Assembly (NCBI RefSeq): GCF_910589235.1
Contig: NC_060960.1
Span: 2,925,339 to 2,989,338 of the forward strand
From: Vespa crabro
Lineage: Eukaryota; Arthropoda; Insecta; Hymenoptera; Vespidae
Length of the DNA: 64,000 nt
Reading direction: 5' to 3'
The position numbers and the translations under genes are program-made. Within the stretch, counting starts at the first letter, position 1, and each line of letters begins with the position of its first letter. The notes beneath the pieces were generated by a model that worked only from the letters and a program-made list of their open reading frames with translations, made no database searches and was not told where the DNA came from. Shown here piece after piece: positions 22,722-35,738 of the stretch.

Positions 22722-24195
22722 AAAAAAAACTATTACCGAATTTCAGTTTTTTCTTTTTTTTTTTTTTAACGAAAGAAAAGAACAGACTAAACTGTGATAG
22801 GTGGGTGAATGTCTTTTCACCGGATAAGAGGCGTGGTGCTTGAAAAGAATTGACCACACGACTTGGATCAATTAATCCACTTGACCTCATAGCGGGCATC
22901 GTTGTCTTGGCTAACCATCCGGATACGTAATCATACTAATTACAAGTGTCGTACTTAATTTGACCCTGATGAATCAGAAAGGAAGAACGATCTTATGCAC
23001 GGTTGATTAATGAACCCTACGAATGATAAATTTGTCTTTTGAATTTAAAAGAGATATAATTAGAATTTATGTATAATGTATTGTAGACAGCGATAAATTA
23101 ATGAAGATATTAATTGATTGATAGATCTTTATCATATTAATTGTGTTTATAGGAGAGATGTTATTTTTGAAAATATATTAAAAAGAGATTAAATATAAAT
23201 TCTGAAATAAAACAAAATCTCTTCTTTTTTTTCTTCTTATTTTTATTCCTATTAATTTTTGATGATTATGTCAGTTTTTCCGAAAGTTGATATCTTTATA
23301 ATCTTACAACAGTAATATACGTAAGTGAATTCGTGCTATGGTTTACGGATCAATACCTAGACGATCTACCCTCTGACAAGGTCAAATTCAACTACGTTTG
23401 AGATTACGTTAATATTGTAAAAAAGAAAGAGTTTCCTTTTTTCTTTTATCGAAAACAAACATGAAATGCATATTACAACTTTTTATCGAACGTTTGAATA
23501 TGACTTTCGTTGCCTTCACTTTAAAAATAGTTCACCAGTCATAATTGCATGCAATATAATAATTGTTATGGGCATGAGCTTGTAATATGAGATTACGAGT
23601 TCTCGATGTGTGAAGCAAGTTGCGGTCATATAATGCGTCTTTACCTCGCTGAAATAATAAAAGTATAAATAATATTACAAGAGATGATTATATGTATTTT
23701 AAAGATCCATTTGTTGAAAATGAGTGTATATAACTTTCTATTGCAACTTACAAAGCTCAATAAACAAATATTTCGTATGTAACTTTTAAGTCAATAATAT
23801 AATTTAAAAAGAAATAAACAAGATATAATAAATTATTAATAAGAATTAATTAAAGGTAACATTAAAAATAATTTGTTTTTTTCATAAGCTATTTTCGTCA
23901 TAATTTCCATAATTATAGAAGTAATAACGACGTAAAAGAAATATATGTAAGTTGACGTAGAAGAACGAAGTTTTTGTGAGTGATCTCCCTTCTCAATGTA
24001 CTTACATATGTATGTCCACAAAGGAAATGAGTATGAGTGGTTCAAGGCCAATAGGAAGATCGCACAGTAGTAATCGTCAATGAAGATCGGACCGCGCCTA
24101 CTGCACGCGCCGAAGCATGCGATCTTTTCCTGCTCACGGAAACATATCTATATATGTGTATTTATGTATATGTATGTGTATATACATATATACAT

Positions 24196-24402
24196 ATATA
24201 CATATATACATACATACATACATACATACATACATACATACATACATACATACATACATACATACATACATACATACATACATACATACATACATACATA
24301 CATACATACATACATACATACATACATACATACATACATACATACATACATACATACATACATACATACATACATGCATACATGCATACATACATGCATA
24401 CA
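24196..24402. repeat. (TACA)n tetranucleotide microsatellite
   Basis: About 50 copies of a catacata-type tetranucleotide, perfect over most of its length, with TGCA variants at the right edge and (AT)/(AC) flanks. Six overlapping open frames of Tyr-Ile-His-Thr or Met-Tyr-Val-Cys repeats are its translation and are not genes. Confidence 0.95.
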
Positions 24403-27179
24403 TACATATATATACAAACAGGATATTTTACTGAACTTGAATACTAAAAACACCTTTCTTGCACCAATGATGCGAAACGTTTCACAAAAAAATAATTAGA
24501 TTCAAAGCAACTGCATTTAAGTAAATATAAAATTTTTTTTTTAAATCACTCTTTTCTAAGATTTCAATGCCATCGATGTTTTTTTTTAAATCAATCTACA
24601 TATTTTTATTATTACACTGTTGTAACTTAATAACAAACTAATCTGATTATATTAATTTGTTAACCCTATATATAGATAATTTTGAGTAAAAAGATTCATG
24701 TATTATATAATACTTATATATACATACATACGCACACAATTATACACATTTGTATTTCCTACTTCCATATGCTTTCTCTATCTCTTTTCGTCTTATTGTC
24801 TTTCTGCATGCTCTTAGTAGCTTTATTACGTTACCGTAAACACATGCGATAGATGTCTATAGTTTACTTTTAAAACAGATTACACAATGATCGAGGCTAT
24901 GAAAATATGTATTTACATGCAGCAAGGTTAATCTCTGTTTCCTGTTTGAAAAATGTCGATTATCGATGACTATTATTTCCTTTAACTCAACTTCCGTCAT
25001 ATAATAAAAGTAAAATACCAGTTGTTAATTCATATATTACATATATTATATATTACATATATAATATATGTGTAAGAGTTCTTTAATATAAAACAAATAG
25101 ACACACACATACACATATACACATGTACACATATAAAATACGAAATATACTTCAATTAAAATTATGTCATTTATTAAAAAAAATCGATTAATTTGGTGTT
25201 GACTTGGATTTCAATTAAAACCTTAATTTTATGAAACTCTTTTGTTAGACATTGTATATTATAATTCTCTATCAATGTTAAATGATGGATAGATCGATAT
25301 TATAGTGACTGATCGTGACACATATTTATATACCTATTGATTAACAAAGAACCTTAAGCTATGAAAGTTATCATTTAAATAGCTTTCGATACGAGGCCAC
25401 TTTCATTTATAAACGAGTCAACTTTAAAACGATCTGTCTAAATATTTACGAAGTTTTTTTTTAATATGTCAAGGACGGAACAATTTTAATCTTTAGTTCT
25501 TTTATTTTCTAATAAATAACATACAGTATTTATCGTATATTATGTGCGCGTGCGATGCGTGTACACATATGCGTGTATGTGCACATACGCTTAAATAAAT
25601 ATGTAACTATTGCGTGTACTATTTCTTAGTTTGCATGCTTTAAGCCATTTAGCATATATATGCGTAGTGTAGTTAGATCAATGAAGATACGAGTAAGTAA
25701 TATTAATTATTATCACTTGCTTAACTCGTGATTTCTCCTAAAATATAAAGTCATTTCTTGCAGTTTGTCGATAAATTTTATGGAAAAGAATATTTATACT
25801 ACTTAATATATCTTTATTAACTTCTTTATTCACTTCACTATACAAACGCACACATACATATCAATATTGTTGAAATTCAGACTAAAAGTTAAATATTTTC
25901 ATTCATAAATTATTTATAACTAGTAAATAGCACGTCCCTCTCACGTTTCAATTTTATATGTATAATAATAGAAATACATCGTATTACAAAAAAGCATTCA
26001 TAAGCGTATACAATGTAGTACGTACTATGTTCACATAGATTATAGTGAGTCACAGTAAGCATATTTTCTGATTAACATTTCTTCAAAAGCAATTTGGAAA
26101 GATTACCACACCCATCGTAGGTGATATCTGTATTCTCTTCTTCAAATACCACATAAAAAGATAATCTTTTTCAAGAAAAAGATCCACATATGTATATCAT
26201 TAAGTTTTTGAATTGAATATAATCTGATCAGAGATATTTTTGTAAAGCATACATACATACGTACATAGGTATACATATATATATATTCTTATTTAATAAT
26301 TTAATAATGATCAAATGGAAAAGGAAGGGTATTGAAAAAAATCTTAAAATAAAATTTACAAAATATAAATTAATTATTAATATCATTCTATTGTTAATAA
26401 TTATTGAAATATTAGAAGATTTTCCTATAGTATGACAATTCAACAAATGATGAAAGAAAGTCAGGTGTTTATAATAATAACCAAGTTTTTCTACTGCTTG
26501 TCAAACAATCGATTCAGGATATATTTCTAAAGAACACTTGAGGAAAGTGATTCATTCTTCCTGGATATTGCCCGATATATGATTTTCACATTCATTTCAA
26601 AATACATTGATAAAAATACAATTTTTTTGATGTATGCGCGCACATATAATAATCATATGAAACTATATTATTTATAAAATAATTAGTAATTATATATACT
26701 ATTAATTACGTCAACCCTTTCTACGATCTTTTAAATAAAAATAAAACAAAAATTGTTGTCAAATATGTTATACAAAAGGATCAGTGTATATTTTACATAT
26801 AATAGTTAATAACTATTAATTATACATTATATTAAAATATTTTAGATGAAAGAGGAACAAAAGATTATTATCAATAAGGATATTCTAGAATTTATCATGA
26901 TCTAGATTAAAAATAATGTAACAAAATTTTTAATAAAATAATGATAAAAAAGAAAAAGAGAAAGAAAAAGAGAATTATTAATAAAAAATGATCAATATCA
27001 ATACTTTTTCCAGCTAATGATCATTATAATCATTAGACATCTTTAAAACGTAAATTATTCTCGAGCACGTGCTAATATCTCAATGAAGTATTTTTACGTT
27101 TGATTTTATCGATATTACGATTTTAGTATAGCGTGCTTTGAGTACGTTCACGTCGAATGTGAATGAAGCTTAAAACATC

Positions 27180-27380
27180 GTCGTCGAGGACGACGACAAC
27201 GACGACAACGACGACAACGACTACAACGACAACGATAACGCTTCGGCTTTAGGATAGTTGCGCCGTTTACACGGCATTAGAACTCAATGCGTCACGTTCG
27301 GCGTTCCAGTTTAACTCGCGCCTTCTCGGAGCGTGTTTCGCTTCTTCGCTGACAGCTTTTTTAAAAAATCGCGGACAATG
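27180..27380 (+). promoter_or_regulatory. CpG-containing candidate promoter upstream of T6
   Basis: A trinucleotide-like ACGACA run followed by about 140 bases with many CpG (gcgtcacgttcggcgttcc and tcgcgccttctcggagcg). It is the only such island in the 6 kb before T6. A 5' untranslated exon of T6 may start here. Inferred from composition only. Confidence 0.3.
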
Positions 27381-28773
27381 TGCAATCATAAAGCATTAAC
27401 TGAATCATCTTAATCGAGAAATTTCATCTCATTGGTCGTTGAAAATCAGATATATTAAAAAATAAATAATAAATATTTCTCATTTTTCTTTTTCTGTTTT
27501 TTTTTCTTTTCTTTTTTTGATTTTTGTTTTTTTTTTTTTATGAAAGTGAATTGAGTTTGACAGTGTCAAGTATTAGTAAATTCCAAAAAAACAACGTAAA
27601 TTTTTCAATAATTTACAATTAGTGATTGTTTTGGACAAATAAACGTAACGTAACGTGATTAAGGTATGGTTGAGCGATTATTTATACTTTTTTTTTCTTT
27701 TTTTTTTTTTTTTGTATCACAGTTAATTCCATTAATAATACGCAATTAGTCCATTGTTAATTGTTATTGCTTCTAGTCATCTGAGATTAACTTCGTTTGT
27801 TCGTAAGATTATAAAAATTATAAAAATTGGATAGTATTGTGTGATCGATAACACGTGGGTGTTATGAATGAGAGCAAATTCCAATAGCATAGGTCAGGTA
27901 TACCTACGATCGAAGGAATTTTAAAATATTTACAAGACGTTATTTATGAAAACGAGCAAGTTCTATTTTTTCTTTCTTTTTCCTTTTCTAAATTTCCTTG
28001 AAAATTATCCGGCAACGATCGTCACATAATTAGTATGCTTTAGGATATTTTATATAACGTTAATGTATGACTATTCTCATAATTTTCATGAAATTTCGTA
28101 AATTTCATGGAAAACAGGATTATGTTATCGACGTTATCTTAAACTAGTTTCCTTTCGTTTTTTATTCACTTTCGATAATACCTACCTTTACTTCCTACGA
28201 ACGAACTCGTTTTTTAATATTGCAAGCTAGATTTAGAACGCGTTATCAATAGTTCAACGCAATACTTTTTCCAAATGTCGAACTATAGATGATACAAGTG
28301 CGTTGAAAATAGTTGTTCAAAGAACAAATGAAAAATAGTATGTGTAAAAGTATAACATATCTTTTAATTATTATAATTAATTCGCCATATTGAGAGAAGA
28401 AAAAAAAAGAAAAAAAAAAAAAAAAAAAAAAAGATTTGGATTAAGATACGCAAAATGAATGAAATTTTTTAATATGACAAAGATATGATGTAAATAATTA
28501 AATTGAATTTTTTTATATACATCATATGAACAATTTAATACGAAACTCATAAAGACAGACATAAACATGCAATTTCACTGCTTTTTTTACCCTCATTTAT
28601 TTACCCTTTTTTACGAGTCAACCCCAATGTAATGATGTTTATCACTGTGTATGTCGTAGGGCACACTATTCTGTTCTCGCAAAGGTGTAATAAAAGATAT
28701 TGATCGTCGTTAAAGGTAGATCTAGTATTTCTTCAAGCTGGGCGACAGTAGGGGAAAACATCGCAGGGTCAGA

Positions 28774-28878
28774 ATGGCCGACGAAAATCAACGAGCAACT
28801 CAAGTTCCCAAGGAGAATAAAATCTCAAAACATGTTACCATTTTTTTTAAAGTGATCGAAATTGTGAGTATATACTTG

Positions 28879-28943
<65 letters not shown>

Positions 28944-30375
28944 CTATACATTATAATCGATTGATCAAAAATATTGATTAAAAAAAAATTTAATAAAGAT
29001 AATAAAAGAAAAAGAAAAGAAGAAAAAAATTGACAGAGTACATTTATATTCACAGATTTTAGCCATCTTCGCGATTGGTCTTTTGGTTGATCCTTTAAAT
29101 TCGTTTCAACGAGTCTTTAACAAGTCACGATTTAAATTAGACGATGCAGCATTCATTTATGTAACAGTCGCTGGTTATATTATGATAAATTCGCTTTTTA
29201 TCATATGCCATTTGCTGGGCGATCGATTACCAAAAAGAACGGTAAGTGTTCTATAAGAAAATTTTTCAATCGTTTGTTCGTCAAAATTCTATATACCCGT
29301 GTTTCGTAATTATTGTTCAAAAAATGATATCGATATTAATTATAATAAGACATATATATAAACATGTATTATAGTATGCAAAGAAATACCTATTTTTTTT
29401 TTTATTCGTTTATACAGCTGACTCATTATTAAAGTCACGACGTATACGATAATAATTACAAGCCACATCAAGGTATTTAGAAGTAACATCTTTCCTTCAT
29501 GAGTATGCACCCAGATGTAATAGTATCGGTACATGCTTTACGAACGATTGAAATTTGTTATAACGTAATATAAAAACCCTATTGTTTGCGATATTTCGTA
29601 AACCATTTAATTCACACACGAAATTCATTAGTTATCCGTCACGGTTTAATTTGATTTTTACATGTCCGATTAATTATTCAAATGATATCAACGACCAAAT
29701 GGTTTTTTAATTTACATGATGATGAAATGTTCTTTCTTTTTTTTTTCTTTCGAAGAAGAATACATAGAGAAAATTTTTCGTATATGTACGTATATATGGA
29801 AAGTTTTTGAATAATTTTTAAAATAATCTTCGCGAATACAGGAAAAAAGGAAAATTAACATTTCGATATAAAGTATTCTTATGTTTGCAATCATACATAC
29901 TTAATGAGACGTAATAATTCATATAACAACTAACACATTAATCTATGAGAATGACTTTTCTGATTACGTGTTTGAAAATCGTAATCGATCTTACGTGACT
30001 CGGTTTTATAAGCAATTGAAGAATTTTATTTAAAAATCGTTTTAATTTTGTTGATAAAACAATTTCAATTTTTATAATAAAATTTTTATTTATAATTTTT
30101 ATTTATTTCTCTTTCTTTTTTTTTTTTAATTTTATTTTTTACAGATGATATTATTTGCTTCATTGGGTGCGATTCTACATATAATAGCGGGTAGCCTAAT
30201 CGTTCACAACTGGCGTACTATTCAAAGGCCCTACTACCACATGCAAAATAACGAATTATATCCGAGCAAACAATACATGGACATGTTAATATCTTCTTCA
30301 GTTTTTGTCTTTATAAACGCTTTGACTTTCGTTGTGGAAATTTGTTTGATTCTAAAATATTCAACGAGAACATGA
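28774..30375 (+). CDS. four-TM protein, pasiflora-like array member (T6)
   Basis: Exons 28774-28863, 29056-29241 and 30145-30375 give 168 residues. The 30-residue hydrophilic start MADENQRATQVPKENKIS.. ends ..FFKVIEI at a phase-0 intron. TM1 is ILAIFAIGLLV with a DPLNSFQ motif after it, then TM2 ..AAFIYVTVAGYIMINSLF.. and a basic GDRLPKRT end at a phase-0 intron. TM3 is MILFASLGAILHIIAGS, the second loop contains NNELYPSKQYMD, and TM4 is ..SSSVFVFINALTFVVEICLI with Glu in the membrane. The exon plan is that of the whole array, but the last intron has been lost, so TM3 and TM4 share one exon. Closest in feel to Drosophila pasiflora proteins (from memory). Confidence 0.7.
28880..28940. repeat. 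(AT)n microsatellite in T6 intron 1
   Basis: Perfect TA array of about 60 bases within the 192-base first intron of T6. Confidence 0.9.
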
Positions 30376-31634
30376 GAATCTACAAAAATGGATGATCAGC
30401 TCGAACGAAAGTATTATTCTTGAGGCATAATAAATCAATAATATTTATCAATAAATAATAAATATTCATCGATAATTTAAAAGAAAGATTTTGTGATCAA
30501 ATGGTTATCTGAAAGGTAAGAATTACCACCGATTGTGTTCGTAAAAAAAATATTATCGAAATCAGATCCATTTCTATGTTCAGATCCATATGTAATTTCT
30601 AATCGATTGTGTCTTATCAATCAATTAAATTAACTTTAATTTTTATAATATTATTACATTTGTCGTCTGCACCCAATGTTTGGAAATATAAATGTAATTT
30701 AGAGTTCTCAGATTTTAAATGATTTTTCGAAAGAAAAATATTATAAATATTTACGTATATATAATGCTGAAATCCAAAGTTTATACAATATATCTTGTAA
30801 GAAATCTTAATGTTATGTAATTAATTAATATGCATAGATACGTATACAATTATAAGCAATGAATCCGTCCATATATATTAATGATAACAATGATAATTCG
30901 TAAAATAGTATAGTATTTACAAATGAATATTTTATACGTATTATCAAAGATTATATAAAACATTTATATGTAGAACATTAGAAAAGAAATTGCTATCGTT
31001 TATAATTCTTTAATATTCACTATGTAACTATTATATATCAAATTGTTTAACATAGCAGCACCTTGATCACTTGTACAATTAAATAATAGGCAATTTATAT
31101 TAATATACTTTCAGTTTTCACTGCGTTAAGTAATTATTATCAATAATATGTATGATATAGTTGAAACAATAAAATTACATAAAAAGAAAGTTATATATCG
31201 ATTATATTCAGTCATCTTATGTATAGTACGTCCGTTTTAAATGTATACACGGGATTATTAAAAATCGTAATCATTAAAAATCTAAAAAATGTTTCAGATG
31301 AATGTTATCAATGTCAACTTGTTCCTATTGTCTCTTTGAAATTAGCATGAAAGCACATAAACTCCGAGTAACTTTTCTGCTGTATAGATCGGGTAACGTT
31401 AATGAAGAGGGTACATCAAATTTGAAGCCGGCACGTGTAAAATACATGTGTGGGTAGTGTTTTGAAAACAGTTTGATATTAGTTATAAAAATATATAATG
31501 ACGAATATAAGATTCCATTTAAAAATTTATATGTGTATTTTACAGGTTACCGAAAAATTTAATAATTTTCGCTATGACGTGACACTACATTTGTATAAAA
31601 CATTTTTTTCCATTTTTAATACTTAAAATAATCG

Positions 31635-31698
<64 letters not shown>

Positions 31699-31892
31699 GT
31701 ATATACTGTATATATGCTGTTATGAAATAATATCGATCATGTGATGATCCTGATTTTCTACTGTATTCAAGTCGATCTAAGAAATTTTAATCGGATATGT
31801 TCGATTATGGTTAAATACGTAATTAATTTTTATATAAGGGAATATAAGTTTTTTAGGAGATGACACTTGATAAATTTGTGTGAAATTAATTC
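30376..31892. other. intergenic stretch T6-T7
   Basis: AT-rich sequence with no supported gene, holding the T6 3' untranslated region (AATAAA near 30428), an (AT)n array at 31638-31693 and the T7 promoter region. Confidence 0.45.
31638..31693. repeat. (AT)n microsatellite
   Basis: Perfect TA array about 200 bases upstream of T7. Confidence 0.9.
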
Positions 31893-32556
31893 ATGATACC
31901 AACTACTTATAACTCACAATTTTATCCTCAGGAACAGGAAATATCGTACGATGAAGAATACGAACATGTACCGATAATAAAACCTATACGAATTGTACAA
32001 TTCGTGAGTAGTTAAACAACAACTATTAAAAGTTTGTTTAACAAACTTATAAGATTTTCGTATGATTTAGTTATTATTGGCTTCCCTCATTGGCTTAACC
32101 ATCTACACATGTATCAATAAATCTCCTTATACTGAAGTAGACAAAATTCTTTTGTTTTTGGCATTTGGTACATTTTTCTTCATAACATTTATTGACATTA
32201 TCAGTCAATTTGGTGGTGATCCAATAACGGAAACACCGGTTGGTCAGAGTTTTACTTTTTTACATTTTTATAAAAAAATAATAAATATTCAATAGCTTAT
32301 CTAAATGATTGAACTAATTTTTAAAAAGTATATATATATATATATATAGATTATAAACTTTTATTACTTTTAGATGTTCCTATTCGGAGTAATCGCTGCG
32401 GTAATTTTATTATTAGCTGCATTCCAAATTTTTAGTGTTACTAGAAGAGACGAAGTAAATGATACCTGGAAACTCATGACAGCGATTGTTTTATCCATAA
32501 TTGCTTCTATCGTATATCTAATCGACGTTCTTTTAATCTTCTTGTACGGATACTGA
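31893..32556 (+). CDS. four-TM protein, array member (T7)
   Basis: Exons 31893-32003, 32071-32238 and 32374-32556 give 153 residues. The N-terminus (MIPTTYNSQFYPQEQEIS.., then acidic DEEYEHV) ends ..IRIVQF at a phase-0 intron. TM1 LLLASLIGLTIYTCI, loop NKSPYTEVDK, TM2 ILLFLAFGTFFFITFIDII, then QFGGDPITETP at the exon end. TM3 is MFLFGVIAAVILLLAAFQIF, loop VTRRDEVNDTWK, TM4 ..LSIIASIVYLIDVLLIFL. The exon 2 donor GTTGGT is unusual but forced by frame. The end is a very short GY tail. It is the closest relative of its neighbour T8, sharing the ..TP/MF exon junction, KPxRxxQF before TM1 and the YLIDxL motif in TM4, so the two are a recent tandem pair. Confidence 0.7.
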
Positions 32557-32895
32557 ATAATTTCATTACTTTTACTCGAATCTCTGTATAACATTTATTT
32601 TTATAAACTTTATGATTTATAAAAAGATAATACGGTCACGTATAATAAAAATTTCATTTCAATTGATTACAAATACGATCATTAAAGAAAGTTATTTATT
32701 TTCTGTAAATTAAAAGATTTATTATAACAAATATATATGGGGATCGTAAATAAGAAAGCTATAATCATAGCCTACCCGTGCTATCGACAAAAAAAAATCG
32801 ATATACGATGACACAAGAATAAACTTTCTGTACAGAATTATTTGACAGAAGATTTAAAATATATTTCTCATATTCAATTGTAAAAAAAAAAAAAT

Positions 32896-33835
32896 ATGTC
32901 TAATACAAGTAAGTTTAATGACTATTGAAAAATGAATCATCTTTAAAAAATCGTTTTTTATCAGATGAAATACTCAAAAGAAGTCATCGACCAATGAAAC
33001 TAGGTTTTTATCAAGAAGACAATACTTCATATACGGCGGTATTAAAGCCGCTTAGAGTTTTTCAATTTGTAAGTAAAGCAAGTGCAATATCGTGTATACC
33101 TTGGACGAATTAATTTCAATAAAGTTTATCGATTTAGCTCACGTCAACGTTCCTATTCTTTTTGACCATATACATACTTTGGATACCCGAGCTTCCGTTT
33201 TCTACAATCATTTGCCTTTCATTAATTGTTATAAACGGTATCTATGTCTTTGTCATGAGTCTGGAAATAATTTCTCAATACAGTGAACGTAGTCTACGTA
33301 TTACACCGGTAAAAATAATCTATTACGTAATAAAATTAATCCATTTTAAACAATTATTCTATAAATTCGAACGAATTGATCACATTATTCGTTAATATGT
33401 ATATATATATATATTAAGAATTATGCTACTTTATGACAGATGTTTACGTTCTCCATGCTGGGTTTCCTGATATATTTTCTTGTCAGTATATTCTTATTTC
33501 TATTATCAGACACCAATAGTAATTTCAGGCCGACAAAAACTGTACTGATATTCTTCAATCTTGTTCTATCGCTATTTTACCTGATCGACATTTTGATTGT
33601 ACTTTCGTGAGTTTCGTGCTTCGTAATAATCAAATCTTTAACTCTTTTCGTTATTTATTAAGAAAATTGAAAAGTATAAAAATACTCTTATTGTAGTATC
33701 TGGAAAAATAGGTGTAAAATGTATCAAAAGAGTTGTCAGGAAAAGGAACTTTTTTCCATGGGAATAAATGCACCAATCATTGCGCAAATTCTACCGGAAG
33801 AAGTATATTTTAATGTTGTTATTAACAATACACAT

Positions 33836-33873
<38 letters not shown>

Positions 33874-34136
33874 GACTTTGTTGTTAAAAACAAATGTGTA
33901 TCCCTGATATTCAGAGTAACAAACGAGATGTAACGACTAGTATTAGCACCATAAAATTATCACCAAATAATGAAAATACCACACCGGATCACAGCTTACG
34001 AAAAACAAACGTTGGTCGTCGACGAATGTATGCCGATCGTCCAACTAGTGTCCCGTCAATAGCAAATGTAAAAATCGCCGAGATTCAAACGGAACCGAAA
34101 GATGTAATTGTTGAGGAATCTCAGGCTAGTAAATGA
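32896..34136 (+). CDS. four-TM protein with long cytosolic tail (T8)
   Basis: Exons 32896-32908, 32965-33068, 33138-33308, 33440-33606, 33697-33802 and 33915-34136. The first exon codes only MSNT plus one base. After NEILKRSHRP.. and ..LKPLRVFQF comes TM1 LTSTFLFFLTIYIL, TM2 ..IICLSLIVINGIYVFVM.., the RITP/MF junction shared with T7, TM3 MFTFSMLGFLIYFLVSIF and TM4 ..LVLSLFYLIDILIVLS. Reading straight on gives a stop at 33608 (152 residues), but a perfect donor GTGAGT overlaps that stop and joins in phase to IWKNRCKMYQKSCQ.. and then ..SNKRDVTTSISTIK.., ending ..VEESQASK, a polar tail of about 109 residues (260 in total). Both forms are possible and the spliced form has the better signals. Confidence 0.65.
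33829..33872. repeat. (CA)n(TA)n microsatellite in T8 intron
   Basis: Compound CA then TA array inside the intron between T8 exons 5 and 6. Confidence 0.85.
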
Positions 34137-34261
34137 AGGATAAACAAGTTAATTATGAAAAAGAACCTATTTGAATAATTATCATGTAACTGTTTGAAAA
34201 AAAAAAAACCAACAAACACCAGACGGTAAAATCTGAACTGAAAGAAGTCCTGGTACAGACA

Positions 34262-34820
34262 ATGAGTAGATGCGAGTTTTGCAATCAACATTTTCGAACT
34301 CAAGGAATTTTATCGTCGTCCCAGCTTTCCGCTCAATGTACATCTTGTTCAGCGATCATCCAGCTTCTACGCGGTGGTCTCACTATTCCATGTTGTCCCA
34401 AGTGAGTTTATACCTTGGTAACAAAGAATTCTAACTTTTTAATTTGATATCTATCAATCTCTTCGAAATTAATATTTATAAAAGTATTAAGATTGAATGA
34501 TTTTCATGTTATTCAGTTGCAATTGCAAGACTGGAGTTTTACAGATGGAACAGAAAAAACAAGGGGTTCAGATACAAGACATCGAACAAAACGGTGATCA
34601 AAACGACGTTCCAAATGGCGATCAAAAAAACAATTCAAAGGAACAAGCGACGGAGAATCAAGTACAAGCGAGGTATCATCAAGTGCAAACGACGGAGGAT
34701 CAACGAAATCATTCGAAAAATAATAATTCTCAAGCCTTAACGAGTAAGAAACAATCTCGAAACGTAATTGAAACATCGTACAAAGCATACAAATTGATAA
34801 AGAGATCGACGAATGAATGA
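34262..34820 (+). CDS. Cys-rich small protein, unknown (J)
   Basis: Exons 34262-34401 and 34517-34820 join in phase 2 (GTGAGT donor, TATTCAG acceptor) to give 147 residues. The first 55 residues hold paired cysteines: MSRCEFCNQHF, then ..SAQCTSCSAI.., then ..TIPCCPNCNCKTG, a pattern expected of a zinc-binding fold. The remaining 90 residues are Gln/Asn/Lys-rich and hydrophilic (..DIEQNGDQNDVPNGDQK.., ..HSKNNNSQALTSKKQSR..), ending ..KRSTNE. The start is the first in-frame ATG in a good position; the frame is open a little further upstream. It begins 126 bases after T8 and could have arisen from a T8-type tail exon. Its exon 1 is also phase-compatible with exon 2 of the next gene, K. Family not recognised. 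Confidence 0.45.
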
Positions 34821-34979
34821 ATAATTAATAAAAAAGGTCCAATCTAAATGTGACTTTATGAAGTATAATTGTTTAATATGAATTACAATATCCAAAAGAA
34901 AAAATTAAATTTTACTTTTTAATCGATACATAAATATAATTATACATTCGTATAATTTAAATCAGTATGCTTACGATTG

Positions 34980-35056
34980 ATACAAACTACTTAACAGACT
35001 CGATATATATATATATTGATTTTGTTATACATACACATACACACACACGCGCGCGC

Positions 35057-35100
<44 letters not shown>
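34980..35100. repeat. compound (AC)n(GC)n(AT)n microsatellite
   Basis: A CA run, a short CGCGCG stretch and a long TA array between J and the proposed first exon of K. Confidence 0.9.
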
Positions 35101-35103
<3 letters not shown>

Positions 35104-35140
35104 GTTAGAAAAGAAATTCTATTGCAAAGGTTTTACGAAG

Positions 35141-35678
35141 ATGACTGTAACAGTACACTGTGCATCGCCAAGCACAACAATGGAAGTAGCGACTTCAACC
35201 GGATCAAAGGAAAACGTTGTTACCACGTAAACAGCAAAATATGAATTGCTTGTTAATTATTTTACTTCTGACATATACGTATTATTTTATTTTATTATTT
35301 TTTAGTTATATCCCGCTACAGGGACCACCTCTAATGCTATCTAATAATGAAAAATCTCAGAACACAACACAGATTCCAATAATGTATCAGCAAGATGAAA
35401 ATTCAATAGAGATGTTAAATTCGAAAGATGAAAATCAGACAGAACAGGTTCAAGAAATCGAACCACCCAAAGAGTTGTCTATTTCTGCGGCGGAAAGTGT
35501 CGAATTAGAAAAATATAATAACGAGAATGAGGAGGTAAAACTTCCTTTGCAAATTAAGGATGGTAAAGAAAGCACAGGTAAGGATATCGAATAAAATCTG
35601 AAAGAACATAAATTCCACAAATGAAAGTAAAACTATATATACACACATACACGACTATATATATACATAATATAATAT

Positions 35679-35738
<60 letters not shown>

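Larger units (their letters stand above)
22722..28773. other. 6-kb intergenic stretch inside the ADSL intron
   Basis: No supported gene between T5 and T6. It contains the TACA microsatellite at 24196-24402, further GT/CA and TA runs, and an ACGACA-type run at 27180-27240 followed by CpG-containing, less AT-rich sequence to about 27380, which is the likeliest promoter region of T6. An A-run lies at 28400-28432. Confidence 0.45.

Noticed and set aside
24080..24499. Several overlapping 80-140-codon open frames of Tyr-Ile-His-Thr or Cys-Met-Tyr-Val repeats on both strands
   Set aside because: They are translations of the TACA tetranucleotide array, open in many frames at once with no flanking gene structure.
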